Numbered from the stretch's first letter, positions 26,543 to 35,075 are shown. The stretch is 64,000 nucleotides of DNA from Bradyrhizobium iriomotense (GCF_018129405.1 NZ_JAFCLP010000012.1:62001-126000); one strand, 5' to 3'. Translations and numbers: made by a program. The notes: generated from the letters alone by a model not told the origin.

Positions 26543-29041
26543 ATGTTCCGCGTTTTTTCCTGTCTTACGGCCGAGCACGATTGGCGGCTCGTTGTACTCG
26601 CAGGCCTGGTCTGCTTCGTCGCAAGCATCGTCGCGGCCAGCATTTTTCACCGTGCGATCGCGACGCGCGCGAGAACGCGGTGGATCTGGATCGCTATTGC
26701 CGGCGCAGCCATCGGCTACGGAATCTGGGCGACGCATTTCGTCGCAATGCTCGCCTATGAGCCCGGCGTCACGACCGGCTATGGCCTCGTGCTGACGGCG
26801 TTTTCACTCGCTGCGGCAATGCTTTTGACCTCGGTCGGCTTCGGTGTTGCGGTCGGCGCGTCCCGCCGGTGGGGCGCACTGGCAGGGGGTGTCATCGTCG
26901 GTGGCGGCATCGCCAGCATGCATTATCTGGGAATGTGGGCCCTTGAAGTGCCCGGCCGGGTCACCTGGTCGGTGGACCTCGTCATCGTCTCGATCATCCT
27001 GGGCATGTGCCTCGGCTACGCCGCGCTGGCAGCTGCCCTCACCTACCAGGACTATCGGGGCACGCTGGGGGCGGCTGTCCTGCTCACACTCGCCATCGTG
27101 TCGCATCACTTCACGGCCATGGGCGCCGTGCAGATCACGCCGGATCCCACCCTCGCGACGGATACGCTTTCGCTTTCACCGGCGTTTCTCGCGCTTGCCA
27201 TCGCCGGTGTCGCACTTTCCGTGCTGGGGATGAGCCTGATCGGCGTGCTGGCCGATCGTCGCCTGGCAAGCCGAACCGCCAGGTTCGAGGGGATCATCAG
27301 CCAGCTTTCGGTCGCCCGGCAGCAGCTCGAAGATTCGCAGCAGGAACTACAGGGACAGACGCTCAGGCTGGACACGGCGATCAATCACATGGTCGAGGGC
27401 CTTTGCATGTTCGACGCCGAAAAGCGGCTTGTCGTCTGCAACGAGCGTTATGCCCGACTCTATCAGTTGCCGCCGGAACTGCTGAGGACAGGGACATCGC
27501 ATACCGACATCATCAGGCATCGTATCGCGAAGGGCATTCTCAAGGGCGATTCCAGCGAAGGCGCTGCCGAGCAGTTCATCTCGAAACTGGCGGCGCTGCC
27601 GTTCGACGCAGTCTCGAGCAGGATCGACGAGTTTGCGGATGGCCGGCTGATCTGCGTGACGCGACAGCCGATGGCCGGTGGCGGATGGGTGGCCACGCAT
27701 CTCGATGTGACCGAGCAACGCCGGTCCGAGGCCAAGATCACCCACATGGCGCAGCACGACGCACTGACCGATCTGCCAAATCGCGTGCTGCTCAGGGAAC
27801 GGATGGAGCATGCGATTGCGGTGACGCGCAATGGCGGCCTCGATCTGGCCGTGCTCATGCTCGACCTCGATCGCTTCAAGGAGGTCAACGACACGCTTGG
27901 ACATCCGGCCGGCGATGCCCTGCTGCGCGTCGTTGCCGCGCGTCTGCGCGAATGCGTCACGGAAACCGCATTGATCGCCCGACTGGGCGGCGACGAGTTC
28001 GCGGTCATCGACTACGTGACCAACCCGGCCGTGGAGGCCGCCGCCCTTGCCGAGAACATCAGAAAGGCGCTTTGCGAACCCTTCGATCTCGGCGATCACC
28101 GGGTCACGGTGGGCACCAGCATCGGCATTGCCATCGCGCCGCGCGATGGCAATGATTCCGACGTGATCCTGAAGAGCGCGGATCTCGCGCTCTACTCGGC
28201 CAAGAGTGGTGGGCGTGGTGCATTCCGCTTCTTCGAGCCGCAGCTCGACGAGCTCATGCATGCGCGACGCAACCTGGAGCGCGAGATGCGGGCTGCGCTT
28301 GCCGGCCGTCAGTTCGAACTTCACTACCAGCCGTTCGTCCGCGCCGCGACCGGCGAGACCTGTGGCTTCGAGGCCTTGCTGCGCTGGCATCACCCGCAGC
28401 GAGGCCTGGTGCTGCCGGGCGAATTCATCCCGCTTGCGGAGGAGACCGGCTTGATCGTGCCGCTGGGCGAATGGGTCTTGAGGACCGCCTGCGCGGAAGC
28501 TGCCACATGGCCCGCGCATGTCAGGATCGCGATCAACCTGTCTCCCGCGCAATTCAGGAGCAAGGAGCTCGTTCCGGTCATTGTGGGCGCGCTGGCGAGT
28601 TCAGGACTTGCGCCGCACAGGCTCGAGCTCGAGGTCACCGAGACGGTGATCATGCACGACAGCGAGGCCGTGTTTGCAGTGCTCGCTCAGCTGCGCGAGC
28701 TCGGCGTGCGCATAGCCCTGGATGATTTCGGCACCGGCTATTCATCGCTGAGCTTTCTGCAGAGATTCCCGTTCGACAAGGTCAAGATCGACCGCAGTTT
28801 CGTCGACGAACTATCCAGCACGCGGGCAGAGGCGCGCCATCTCGCACGCGCAGTGGTTCGTTTCGCAGTCAGTCTCGGCAAGACGACGACCGCCGAAGGC
28901 GTCGAAACGGAAGAGCAGCTCGACATCCTCCGTGAGGAGGGGTGCGTGGAAACGCAGGGCTATTATTTCAGCCGGCCGATGCCTGCTTCCGACGTCGCCA
29001 GAATGCTGCGGCGGGACGAAGCAGCCATCCGCGCTGCGTGA
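26543..29041 (+). CDS. MHYT-PAS-GGDEF-EAL membrane cyclic-di-GMP protein
   Basis: An 832-residue protein. The N-terminal seven-helix MHYT sensor has its three His motifs WATHFVAM, SMHYLGM and SHHFTAM, thought to bind copper and sense O2, CO or NO. A PAS-like domain follows (MVEGLCMFDAEKRLVVCN). The GGDEF domain has RLGGDEFAVI but no RxxD inhibitory site. The EAL domain keeps its catalytic set: FEALLRW, INLSPAQFR, ELEVTET, LDDFGTGYSSL, KIDRSFV and AEGVET. Both synthesis and breakdown of cyclic di-GMP are therefore possible. It is transcribed alone; the stop at 29041 is followed by an inverted repeat. Confidence 0.96.
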   Translation: MFRVFSCLTAEHDWRLVVLAGLVCFVASIVAASIFHRAIATRARTRWIWIAIAGAAIGYGIWATHFVAMLAYEPGVTTGYGLVLTAFSLAAAMLLTSVGFGVAVGASRRWGALAGGVIVGGGIASMHYLGMWALEVPGRVTWSVDLVIVSIILGMCLGYAALAAALTYQDYRGTLGAAVLLTLAIVSHHFTAMGAVQITPDPTLATDTLSLSPAFLALAIAGVALSVLGMSLIGVLADRRLASRTARFEGIISQLSVARQQLEDSQQELQGQTLRLDTAINHMVEGLCMFDAEKRLVVCNERYARLYQLPPELLRTGTSHTDIIRHRIAKGILKGDSSEGAAEQFISKLAALPFDAVSSRIDEFADGRLICVTRQPMAGGGWVATHLDVTEQRRSEAKITHMAQHDALTDLPNRVLLRERMEHAIAVTRNGGLDLAVLMLDLDRFKEVNDTLGHPAGDALLRVVAARLRECVTETALIARLGGDEFAVIDYVTNPAVEAAALAENIRKALCEPFDLGDHRVTVGTSIGIAIAPRDGNDSDVILKSADLALYSAKSGGRGAFRFFEPQLDELMHARRNLEREMRAALAGRQFELHYQPFVRAATGETCGFEALLRWHHPQRGLVLPGEFIPLAEETGLIVPLGEWVLRTACAEAATWPAHVRIAINLSPAQFRSKELVPVIVGALASSGLAPHRLELEVTETVIMHDSEAVFAVLAQLRELGVRIALDDFGTGYSSLSFLQRFPFDKVKIDRSFVDELSSTRAEARHLARAVVRFAVSLGKTTTAEGVETEEQLDILREEGCVETQGYYFSRPMPASDVARMLRRDEAAIRAA

Positions 29042-29046
29042 GCCGT

Positions 29047-29087
29047 TAAAGCGCGATGAGATTGGGACGAATCGTCATCGCGCTTTA
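29047..29087. terminator. inverted repeat after the MHYT gene
   Basis: Thirteen-base arms TAAAGCGCGATGA (29047-29059) and TCATCGCGCTTTA (29075-29087) are perfectly complementary. It begins 6 bases past the stop. No long T tract follows, but TTGTTGTTT is close by. Confidence 0.55.
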
Positions 29088-29100
29088 GGTTGTTGTTTAC

Positions 29101-29145
29101 GCGTGATCTTTCCGGAAAACCGCTTCGCACTTTTCCGGATCATGC
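29101..29145 (-). repeat. dispersed GATCCGGAAAA element, copy 1
   Basis: Reverse complement of this stretch reads GCATGATCCGGAAAAGTGCG and then CGGTTTTCCGGAAAGATC. A second copy in the opposite orientation is at 29855-29903; the two copies flank the LON-domain gene. Confidence 0.8.
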
Positions 29146-29154
29146 TTTAGACCC

Positions 29155-29832
29155 TCACTGCAATGGCGGATCGCCGCTGGTGCGCTTCTTGGCGAGGTCC
29201 ATCTCGGTGACCGCGATCAGGATCTCCGCGCGGGTCTTCAGGTCCGGCGCCTCCAGCATGGCCTGCTTTTCGGCGGGGCCGTAGGGCGACATCATCGCCA
29301 GCGCGTTGACGAGCGCCTCGTTGGGCGCGCTCTCGACGCCCTCCCAGTCGACCTTGAGATTATTGGCCTTCAGGAAGTCGGCGAGCACCGACAGCAGCGC
29401 CTCGCGATCGACCTTGTCCTCGCCCATGCGCGCGGTGAAGTCGTCGACGAAGGTGAAGAAATCCACCTTGCACTGCCGGTAGGCGGTGAGCACCTCGAGC
29501 TCCTCGACCACCTTGAAGCGGGAGACGCCGGTGAGCTCGAGGATGTAGCGGCCGTCGCCGGATTCGGCGAGCTGGGTGATGCGGCCGACGCAACCGACGC
29601 GGAACAGCGCCGGCTTGTCGGAATTCTTCGGCGAGTGCGCCACGTCGGGCTGGATCATGCCGATCAGGCGATGGCCGTCGCGGAAGGAATCGTCGACCAT
29701 CGCAAGGTAACGCGGCTCGAAGATGTTGAGCGGCATCTGGCCGCGCGGCAGCAAGAGCGCGCCCGGCAGCGGAAACACCGGAATGATCTCGGGAAGGTCG
29801 GCGGGTCCGCGATATTCGATGTTGATCGGCAT
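29155..29832 (-). CDS. LON peptidase substrate-binding domain protein
   Basis: A 225-residue protein consisting of the Lon N-terminal (LAN) domain only, with no AAA+ or protease part. Features: DLPEIIPVFPLPGALLLPRG at the start, LNIFEPRYLAMVDDSF, GCVGRITQLAESGDGRYILEL and GVSRFKV. Such proteins are common in Rhizobiales and their biochemical role is not established; substrate or ligand binding is assumed. It is flanked by inverted copies of the GATCCGGAAAA repeat. The thioredoxin gene 86 bases upstream on the same strand is its usual neighbour in this group. Confidence 0.93.
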   Translation of the reverse strand: MPINIEYRGPADLPEIIPVFPLPGALLLPRGQMPLNIFEPRYLAMVDDSFRDGHRLIGMIQPDVAHSPKNSDKPALFRVGCVGRITQLAESGDGRYILELTGVSRFKVVEELEVLTAYRQCKVDFFTFVDDFTARMGEDKVDREALLSVLADFLKANNLKVDWEGVESAPNEALVNALAMMSPYGPAEKQAMLEAPDLKTRAEILIAVTEMDLAKKRTSGDPPLQ

Positions 29833-29854
29833 CTTGTCCCCGCTGACGTCGCTA

Positions 29855-29903
29855 GAGCATGATCCGGAAAAGTGTGCAGCGGTTTTCCGACAAGATCATG
29901 CTC
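29855..29903 (+). repeat. dispersed GATCCGGAAAA element, copy 2
   Basis: GAGCATGATCCGGAAAAGTG followed by CGGTTTTCC and GATCATGCTC. Outer arms GAGCATGATC / GATCATGCTC are perfectly complementary. Opposite orientation to copy 1. Confidence 0.8.
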
Positions 29904-29918
29904 CAAAAATAACCGCGC

Positions 29919-30842
29919 TTACGAAAACAGAATCGTCGACAAGCGCTTTCGTCCCTCGACCGTTGCATCATCCGTGCCGCCCCAGGCCTCGAAGAACTGC
30001 ACGAGCTGCTTGCGGGCGCCGTCGTCGTTCCACTTGCGGTCGCGCTTGATGATCTCGAGCAGCTGGTCGGTGGCGGCCGCGCGGTTGCCTTGCGCGTTGA
30101 GCGCGGTCGCAAGGTCGAACCGGGCCTGATGATCGAGCGGGTTTGCGGCAACTTTCTGTTCCAGCTCGGCCACGGGCCCGAGCTGCTCCGCCTGCTCGGC
30201 GAGATCGATCGTCGTCTGCACGGCCTTCACCGCGGGATCGTTGCGCTTGGATTCCGGGACCATGGCCAGCGTCTGCTTGGCCTGCTCCATAGCGCCGGAG
30301 ACGGCGTAGCACTTGGCAAGGCCGGCCAGGGCCGCGATGTTGGTCGAATCATGCTGCAGCGCCTCGGCATAGATCTGCGCGGCGGCCGCGGCGTCGCCCT
30401 CGGCGAGCACGGCATCGGCTTCCTGCACGATCTCGGCGACGTTGACCTCGCCCGGGGCGGTGACGCCCTTGGTCAGCTTTTCGATGAAGGCGTTGAGCTG
30501 GCTCTCGGGCACCGCGCCCATGAAGCCGTCGGCCGGCTGGCCGTTGACGAAGGCGATCACGGCCGGGATCGACTGGATGCCCATCTGGCCCGGGATCGCC
30601 GGGTGCTGGTCGATGTTCATCTTGACCAGCTTGACCTTGCCCTTGGCCGCTTTGACCGCCTTTTCGAGCACGGGGGTGAGCTGCTTGCAGGGGCCGCACC
30701 ACTCCGCCCAGAAGTCGATCAGCACCGGCTGGCGCTTCGATTCCTCGATGACGTCCTTCACGAAGGTCTGGGTGGTGGTGTCCTTGATCAGATCGGCCGC
30801 AGCCGGGCCCGCCGCTCCGTTACCCTGGTCGATGATCGTCAC
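29919..30842 (-). CDS. thioredoxin-TPR fusion (CnoX/YbbN-like)
   Basis: A 307-residue protein with an N-terminal thioredoxin domain and a C-terminal TPR region. The active site is WCGPCKQ with Cys49 and Cys52, and the fold continues with VKMNIDQHPAIPGQMGIQSIPAV. From residue 150 the helical repeats read LAEGDAAAAAQIYAEALQHD and FDLATALNAQGNRAAATDQL. In known CnoX proteins the thioredoxin part protects clients and hands them to GroEL. A full CxxC is present here, unlike E. coli YbbN (SxxC), so redox activity is expected. The start is GTG at 30842. Confidence 0.94.
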   Translation of the reverse strand: MTIIDQGNGAAGPAAADLIKDTTTQTFVKDVIEESKRQPVLIDFWAEWCGPCKQLTPVLEKAVKAAKGKVKLVKMNIDQHPAIPGQMGIQSIPAVIAFVNGQPADGFMGAVPESQLNAFIEKLTKGVTAPGEVNVAEIVQEADAVLAEGDAAAAAQIYAEALQHDSTNIAALAGLAKCYAVSGAMEQAKQTLAMVPESKRNDPAVKAVQTTIDLAEQAEQLGPVAELEQKVAANPLDHQARFDLATALNAQGNRAAATDQLLEIIKRDRKWNDDGARKQLVQFFEAWGGTDDATVEGRKRLSTILFS

Positions 30843-31116
30843 GGGATTCCCTCGTCTGATGTCTGGAATGGCGGCTCTTTAGCACGTCGCCAATGCATAT
30901 GCTTCGGTGTCGGCTCCTAAATTGGGCCGAATGGGCCGAATTTCAATCCGTCGGCTCCGATTCGGCGGTTCCGGGGCATTTTCGATCGATTTGGCCGCAT
31001 TCGGGGTCTATTTAGGCCCGCAATTGCGAATCTATGCTGCCGGTAGCTGTTGCATTCCCCTCCCGCTTTTGGCATACGACAGCCGTTGCCGGCGCGTCAC
31101 GCGACCGACACAGGAT

Positions 31117-31191
<75 letters not shown>

Positions 31192-31282
31192 ATTTTTCCC
31201 AGAGCATCCAAAATGAGTTGGCTATCCCCGCCGGGGTGAGCCTCGACGCACCGTTTTGGTGTGTGGGTCCGCCTCGCCCCAG

Positions 31283-31933
31283 CTATACAGCGCGAAGGAG
31301 GTCTTTGGTCTTTTCGAGCGCTGTATTCGCGATCAGCTTATAGGCGTCTTTGATCGAGAGCTGATTGATCGCCGCGCTCACAAAGTCAGGCTTTAGCTTG
31401 TCGATTGTGGCCAGCGTACCTGCGACGCGGTCGCGATACCGGGCCAGCTCCTTGATAATGGACTCCGCATGCATTTCGCCGCTCGCCGCGATGTCAAAGA
31501 TATCGCGCGGCGTGATGCTGTTACCTCTATGATAGATCTTCTTTGCAATGATCTCTGGGATTGTCTCCAGAAGGATCATTTCGCCTTCAACTGTCGCTTG
31601 CGTCGTCGGCGAGGACGTAAGTGACGTCGCGACGATGAAATCGATCTGACCAAATTCAAAGCTGAGTTTCAGAGACCGTGCGCCGTCTCCATTATAGTCG
31701 GCAGGCCTAATCTCGAAATTGAAGTCATGCTTCTGTGGATCGAGGAAGGGAAGAACTTGAGGGTCCGGAAGAAAGATATCGACATCCTGGCTTATCCGAT
31801 GATCGATTTGCAGCATCATCGCTGTGCCGCCGCCGAACGTCCAATGATCAATGATGTTCTGTTCGGCGTTGACGTGCCGGATCATCGCACAGGCAATGCG
31901 AAAAAGTTGCGCCCAATCTGATTGAGCGTTCAT
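31283..31933 (-). CDS. AbiEii/AbiGii-type nucleotidyltransferase toxin domain protein
   Basis: A 216-residue protein of the DUF1814/AbiEii family. The nucleotidyltransferase core is clear: GGGTAMML at residues 34-41, the metal-binding pair in SQDVDIF (Asp50 and Asp52) and a third acidic residue in QIDFIV near 98. A family motif EIIAKKIYHRGNSITPRDIFD spans about 128-146. In known systems such enzymes add nucleotides to tRNA ends or other targets and are checked by an antitoxin encoded upstream. Here the upstream gene (31937-32206) is not the usual AbiEi winged-helix antitoxin. The start lies 3 bases after that gene's stop, so translation is probably coupled. Base composition is visibly less GC-rich than the flanks. 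Confidence 0.88.
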   Translation of the reverse strand: MNAQSDWAQLFRIACAMIRHVNAEQNIIDHWTFGGGTAMMLQIDHRISQDVDIFLPDPQVLPFLDPQKHDFNFEIRPADYNGDGARSLKLSFEFGQIDFIVATSLTSSPTTQATVEGEMILLETIPEIIAKKIYHRGNSITPRDIFDIAASGEMHAESIIKELARYRDRVAGTLATIDKLKPDFVSAAINQLSIKDAYKLIANTALEKTKDLLRAV

Positions 31934-31936
31934 TTG

Positions 31937-32206
31937 TTACGCCGCGAGCGGATAGGATTGTCCCGAAAATTCAGCAAACGCCTTCGCGGCGGCAACCAAT
32001 TGATCGTGGCTGATGCCATGCATCTCAGCGAACGCGATTTGCAATTCGGGTGCAACGTCCCCAAAAAACGACGACATGGGACCGCAGGCTGCCCTCGCCG
32101 AGGGAGGGTCCAACAGACAATGGACAAGCTCCTGCGCGTCCAGCCTTTTGCTGTACGGCGCATTTACGGTCGTCAGAACGAGGATGGGATTCTTCATCTG
32201 CGTCAC
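31937..32206 (-). CDS. unrecognised 89-residue partner of the AbiEii-like gene
   Basis: An open frame of 89 residues (start GTG at 32206; ATG at 32197 possible) ending 3 bases before the AbiEii-like start. I do not recognise the family. It opens with a short beta-prone stretch (NPILVLTTVN), then a possible helix RLDAQELVHCLL, and ends in a helix-rich part (ELQIAFAEMHG, QLVAAAKAFAEFSG). It has no visible helix-turn-helix. Position and tight spacing suggest an antitoxin or accessory subunit. Two inverted repeats lie immediately upstream (32221-32237 and 32240-32259), which would suit autoregulation. That the frame is really translated is likely but unproven. Confidence 0.6.
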   Translation of the reverse strand: MTQMKNPILVLTTVNAPYSKRLDAQELVHCLLDPPSARAACGPMSSFFGDVAPELQIAFAEMHGISHDQLVAAAKAFAEFSGQSYPLAA

Positions 32207-32220
32207 TATCTCGATACCCG

Positions 32221-32259
32221 GTCAATATAGGATTGACATGGGAGTACCTACACTCTCCC
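32221..32259. promoter_or_regulatory. two inverted repeats upstream of the AbiEii-like operon
   Basis: GTCAA-N7-TTGAC (32221-32237) and GGGAG-N10-CTCCC (32240-32259) lie just before the first gene of the module. They could be operators for autoregulation. Short arms make chance occurrence possible. Confidence 0.4.
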
Positions 32260-32388
32260 TAACGGTCTTCGCGGTCAATTGTTTGCCTTTTGTTCCATCC
32301 AGCCGGTGGATTTGCGGCAAACCTCGGCTAAACGCTTCGGAATGGACGGCGGCTTTCCGCCGTTGGCGGTTGGTTCATTCGGTCTCAC

Positions 32389-33525
32389 ATGACAATTCTG
32401 GTCACCGGCAGCGCGGGCCACCTCGGTGAGGCCCTTTTGCGGACACTCCAGGCGCGCGGCTTGCCTGCGCGCGGGATCGATCTGAAGCCCTCCCCCTTCA
32501 CCGACGCCGTCGGCTCGATCGTCGATCCCGCATTCGTGCGGGAGCAGATGTCTGGCGTCTCTTCCGTGATCCACACCGCGACGCTGCACAAGCCGCATGT
32601 GGCGACCCACTCCAGGCAGGACTTTGTCGACACCAACGTCACCGGCACGCTCAACCTGCTTGAGTCGGCCGCGGCGGCCGGCGTGAAGAGCTTCGTCTTC
32701 ACCAGCACCACCAGTGCGTTCGGCTCGCAGCTGCGCCCCGAAGCGGGACAGGCGGCGGTGTGGGTTACCGAGGAGCTGCCGCCGGTGCCGAAGAACATCT
32801 ATGGCACGACCAAGCTGATGGCGGAGACGCTGTGCGAGTTGTTCTTTCGCGAGCGCAGGCTTCCGGTCGTGGTCTTGCGGACTTCGCGCTTCTTTCCGGA
32901 GGACGATGACGATCCGGCGATGCGGTCGGCCTACCCGCTGGACAACGCGCAGGCCAACGAGCTGCTCTATCGCCGGCTCGACATAGCGGACGCGGTGAGC
33001 GCCCATCTGCTCGCCGGCGACCGCGCGCCAAAAATCGGTTTTGCCCGCTACATCGTTTCGGCCACGAGCCCGTTCGAGCCGCATCATCTCGGAGCGCTTT
33101 CGGATGACGCGGCAAGCATCGTGCGCGCGCTCTATCCGGATTGTGCACAGCTCTACGCGGCGCGCGGCTGGCGCCTGCTGCCGCAGATCGACCGCATCTA
33201 TGTCAACGCGCGCGCCCGGCGCGAGCTGGGCTGGCGGCCCGAATTCGACTTCGCGCATGTGCTGCAGTGCCTCCGTGCGGACCAGGATTTCCGCAGCACG
33301 CTGGCGCGCGACGTCGGGTCGAAAGGCTATCACGAGGCAGTTTTCGACGACGGGCCTTACCCCGTCGCCATCACCGCTTTTGCAGTTTTGCCCGACCTGT
33401 CAAACGCCTGCGCGGCGTCACCGTGCGCAACGGGGCCTCGGCCGTTCTACTGTGCATGGGGTTGTTTTCGCATTTTTTTATGTGGCCCTTCCGCTGCCTG
33501 CAAATTGAACCGGGCGTCCTTCTGA
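32389..33525 (+). CDS. NAD-dependent epimerase/dehydratase with abnormal C-terminal tail
   Basis: An extended short-chain dehydrogenase. The Rossmann motif is ILVTGSAGHLGEALL at the start; the catalytic Ser/Thr region is FTSTTSAFGSQL and the YxxxK motif is YGTTKLMAE. A normal family member should end near VFDDGPYPV (about residue 327, position 33369). Beyond that the frame runs on for about 50 residues rich in Cys, Pro and Ala that do not resemble the family. The DNA there looks like a dispersed intergenic repeat I recall from Bradyrhizobium, so the original stop seems lost. Substrate unknown; sugar-nucleotide chemistry is typical. Confidence 0.85.
   Translation: MTILVTGSAGHLGEALLRTLQARGLPARGIDLKPSPFTDAVGSIVDPAFVREQMSGVSSVIHTATLHKPHVATHSRQDFVDTNVTGTLNLLESAAAAGVKSFVFTSTTSAFGSQLRPEAGQAAVWVTEELPPVPKNIYGTTKLMAETLCELFFRERRLPVVVLRTSRFFPEDDDDPAMRSAYPLDNAQANELLYRRLDIADAVSAHLLAGDRAPKIGFARYIVSATSPFEPHHLGALSDDAASIVRALYPDCAQLYAARGWRLLPQIDRIYVNARARRELGWRPEFDFAHVLQCLRADQDFRSTLARDVGSKGYHEAVFDDGPYPVAITAFAVLPDLSNACAASPCATGPRPFYCAWGCFRIFLCGPSAACKLNRASF
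33370..33500. repeat. probable dispersed repeat fused to the epimerase 3' end
   Basis: The stretch containing TTTTGCAGTTTTGCCCGACC and CTACTGTGCATGGGGTTGTT resembles a repeat I remember as frequent between genes in Bradyrhizobium. Identification is from memory; boundaries are approximate. Confidence 0.45.
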
Positions 33526-33749
33526 TTCCGCGTTGCAGCGAGATCGTTGTTGTTGCCACGCTGGCGCAGGAAGCAATCCGTCTCAATTTTTATTGAGCGC
33601 AACCGCAGCACACGCGATGCGCTTCTCACCGCTCGCAGATGTGCTAACCTTTTTACGTCTGTCGTCCTGACAGACTTCCGAACTTCGCCTACTCAAACAG
33701 CAAAACAAAGAACGTGCAGCCCTGACGGCTGCCTTAGGGGAGTGACGCG

Positions 33750-35024
33750 ATGACATCGATGTTCCATCGATCCGTGTTGGCGCTTGCAGCGGTTGCCCTT
33801 CTTGCCGGGACCAGCGTTGTCAATGCGCAGCAACAGGACAAAAACCGGGCACTGAAGAAATACGAATCCGGCACCAAGGAATTCTGGACCCATCCGCCGG
33901 ACGACTGGTTCCTCGGCGACGAGACCGAGGCGCAGAAAGGCCTCGCGCCGCCGTCGGGTCCGCCGACCGGCGCGTCCGAGGCTGAGCTCGCGGCGATGAT
34001 GAAGAAGATCAAGCTGCCGCCGGGCTTCAAGATCGAGGTCTATGCGCCCGGCGTTCTCGCCGCGCGGCAGATGGCCTGGGGTGACAAGGGCACGCTGTTC
34101 GTCGGCTCGTTCGGCCTCGGCAACGTCTATGCCATCAAGGACAACAACGGAAAGAAGGAGGTCAAGACCATCCTCAAGGGGCTGAACATGCCCACCGGTC
34201 TCGCCTTCAAGGACGGCGCGCTCTACGTCATCGCGGTCGACAAGCTGATCCGCTACGACAACGCCGAGGCCAATCTCGACAATCTCGGCCAGGGCAAGGT
34301 CGTCTATGACGACATGCCGTCCTATGCCGCGCATGGCTGGAAGTACATCGCGGTCGACAAGGAAGGCTGGTTCTTCCTGCCGTTCGGACCGCCCTTCAAT
34401 GTCGGCATTCCCCCGACCAGCGTGTCGCAGATCCGCCGCGTCGATCCCAAGACCGGCAACGCCGAGGTTTATGCGCTCGGCGTCCGCAACTCGGTCGGCG
34501 GCGACGTCGATCCGCGCACCGGCAAATACTGGTTCACCGAGAACGCCCGCGACTGGGTCAGCGACGATCTGCCGTCAGACAAGCTGAACATGATCAGCAA
34601 GATGGGCGAGCATTTCGGCTATCCCTATTGCCACCAGGGCGACCTGCCCGATCCGAAGTTCGCGATGGGCCACAAATGCTCCGAGTTCACGCCGCCCGTG
34701 CTGAATCTCGGCGCGCACGTCGCTCCGCTCGGCATGAAGTTCTATACCGGCGATCAATTCCCCGCCGAGTACAAGAACAACATCCTGATCGCCGAGCACG
34801 GCTCCTGGAACAGGCACAAGTACCAGGGCGCCCGTATCATGCGCGTGATCGTCGGGCCCGACGGCAAGAACGCCAAGCAGGAGGTGTTCGCCTCCGGCTG
34901 GCTCGAGGGCGACCAGGGCTATCTTGGTCGTCCCGCCGACATCATCCTCGCCAAGGACGGCTCGATCCTCGTCGCCGACGACTGGGCTGGCGCGATCTAT
35001 CGCATCAGCTACAGCAAGAAGTAG
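33750..35024 (+). CDS. sorbosone/glucose dehydrogenase-like periplasmic protein
   Basis: A 424-residue secreted protein with a signal peptide ending SVVNAQQQ and a six-bladed beta-propeller of the glucose/sorbosone dehydrogenase type. Typical strings are LPPGFKIEVYAPGV, YALGVRNSVGGDVDP, YWFTENARDW, NIGFGYP-like HFGYPYCHQGDLP, and IAEHGSWNRHKYQG; the last contains a conserved His. Such proteins often use PQQ to oxidise sugars or aldehydes in the periplasm. The cytochrome c gene downstream (35241) is the likely electron acceptor. The ATG at 33750 is preceded by GGGGAG at good distance. The substrate is not known. Confidence 0.9.
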   Translation: MTSMFHRSVLALAAVALLAGTSVVNAQQQDKNRALKKYESGTKEFWTHPPDDWFLGDETEAQKGLAPPSGPPTGASEAELAAMMKKIKLPPGFKIEVYAPGVLAARQMAWGDKGTLFVGSFGLGNVYAIKDNNGKKEVKTILKGLNMPTGLAFKDGALYVIAVDKLIRYDNAEANLDNLGQGKVVYDDMPSYAAHGWKYIAVDKEGWFFLPFGPPFNVGIPPTSVSQIRRVDPKTGNAEVYALGVRNSVGGDVDPRTGKYWFTENARDWVSDDLPSDKLNMISKMGEHFGYPYCHQGDLPDPKFAMGHKCSEFTPPVLNLGAHVAPLGMKFYTGDQFPAEYKNNILIAEHGSWNRHKYQGARIMRVIVGPDGKNAKQEVFASGWLEGDQGYLGRPADIILAKDGSILVADDWAGAIYRISYSKK

Positions 35025-35036
35025 CGCGAACGATAT

Positions 35037-35075
35037 GAGGCTGCGACCGCGCGATGGCCGCAGCCTCTTTTGCTT
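35037..35075 (+). terminator. Rho-independent terminator after the dehydrogenase gene
   Basis: Nine-base arms GAGGCTGCG / CGCAGCCTC separated by 13 bases, then TTTTGCTT. It starts 12 bases beyond the stop. It implies that the cytochrome gene may have its own promoter or depend on readthrough. Confidence 0.85.
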
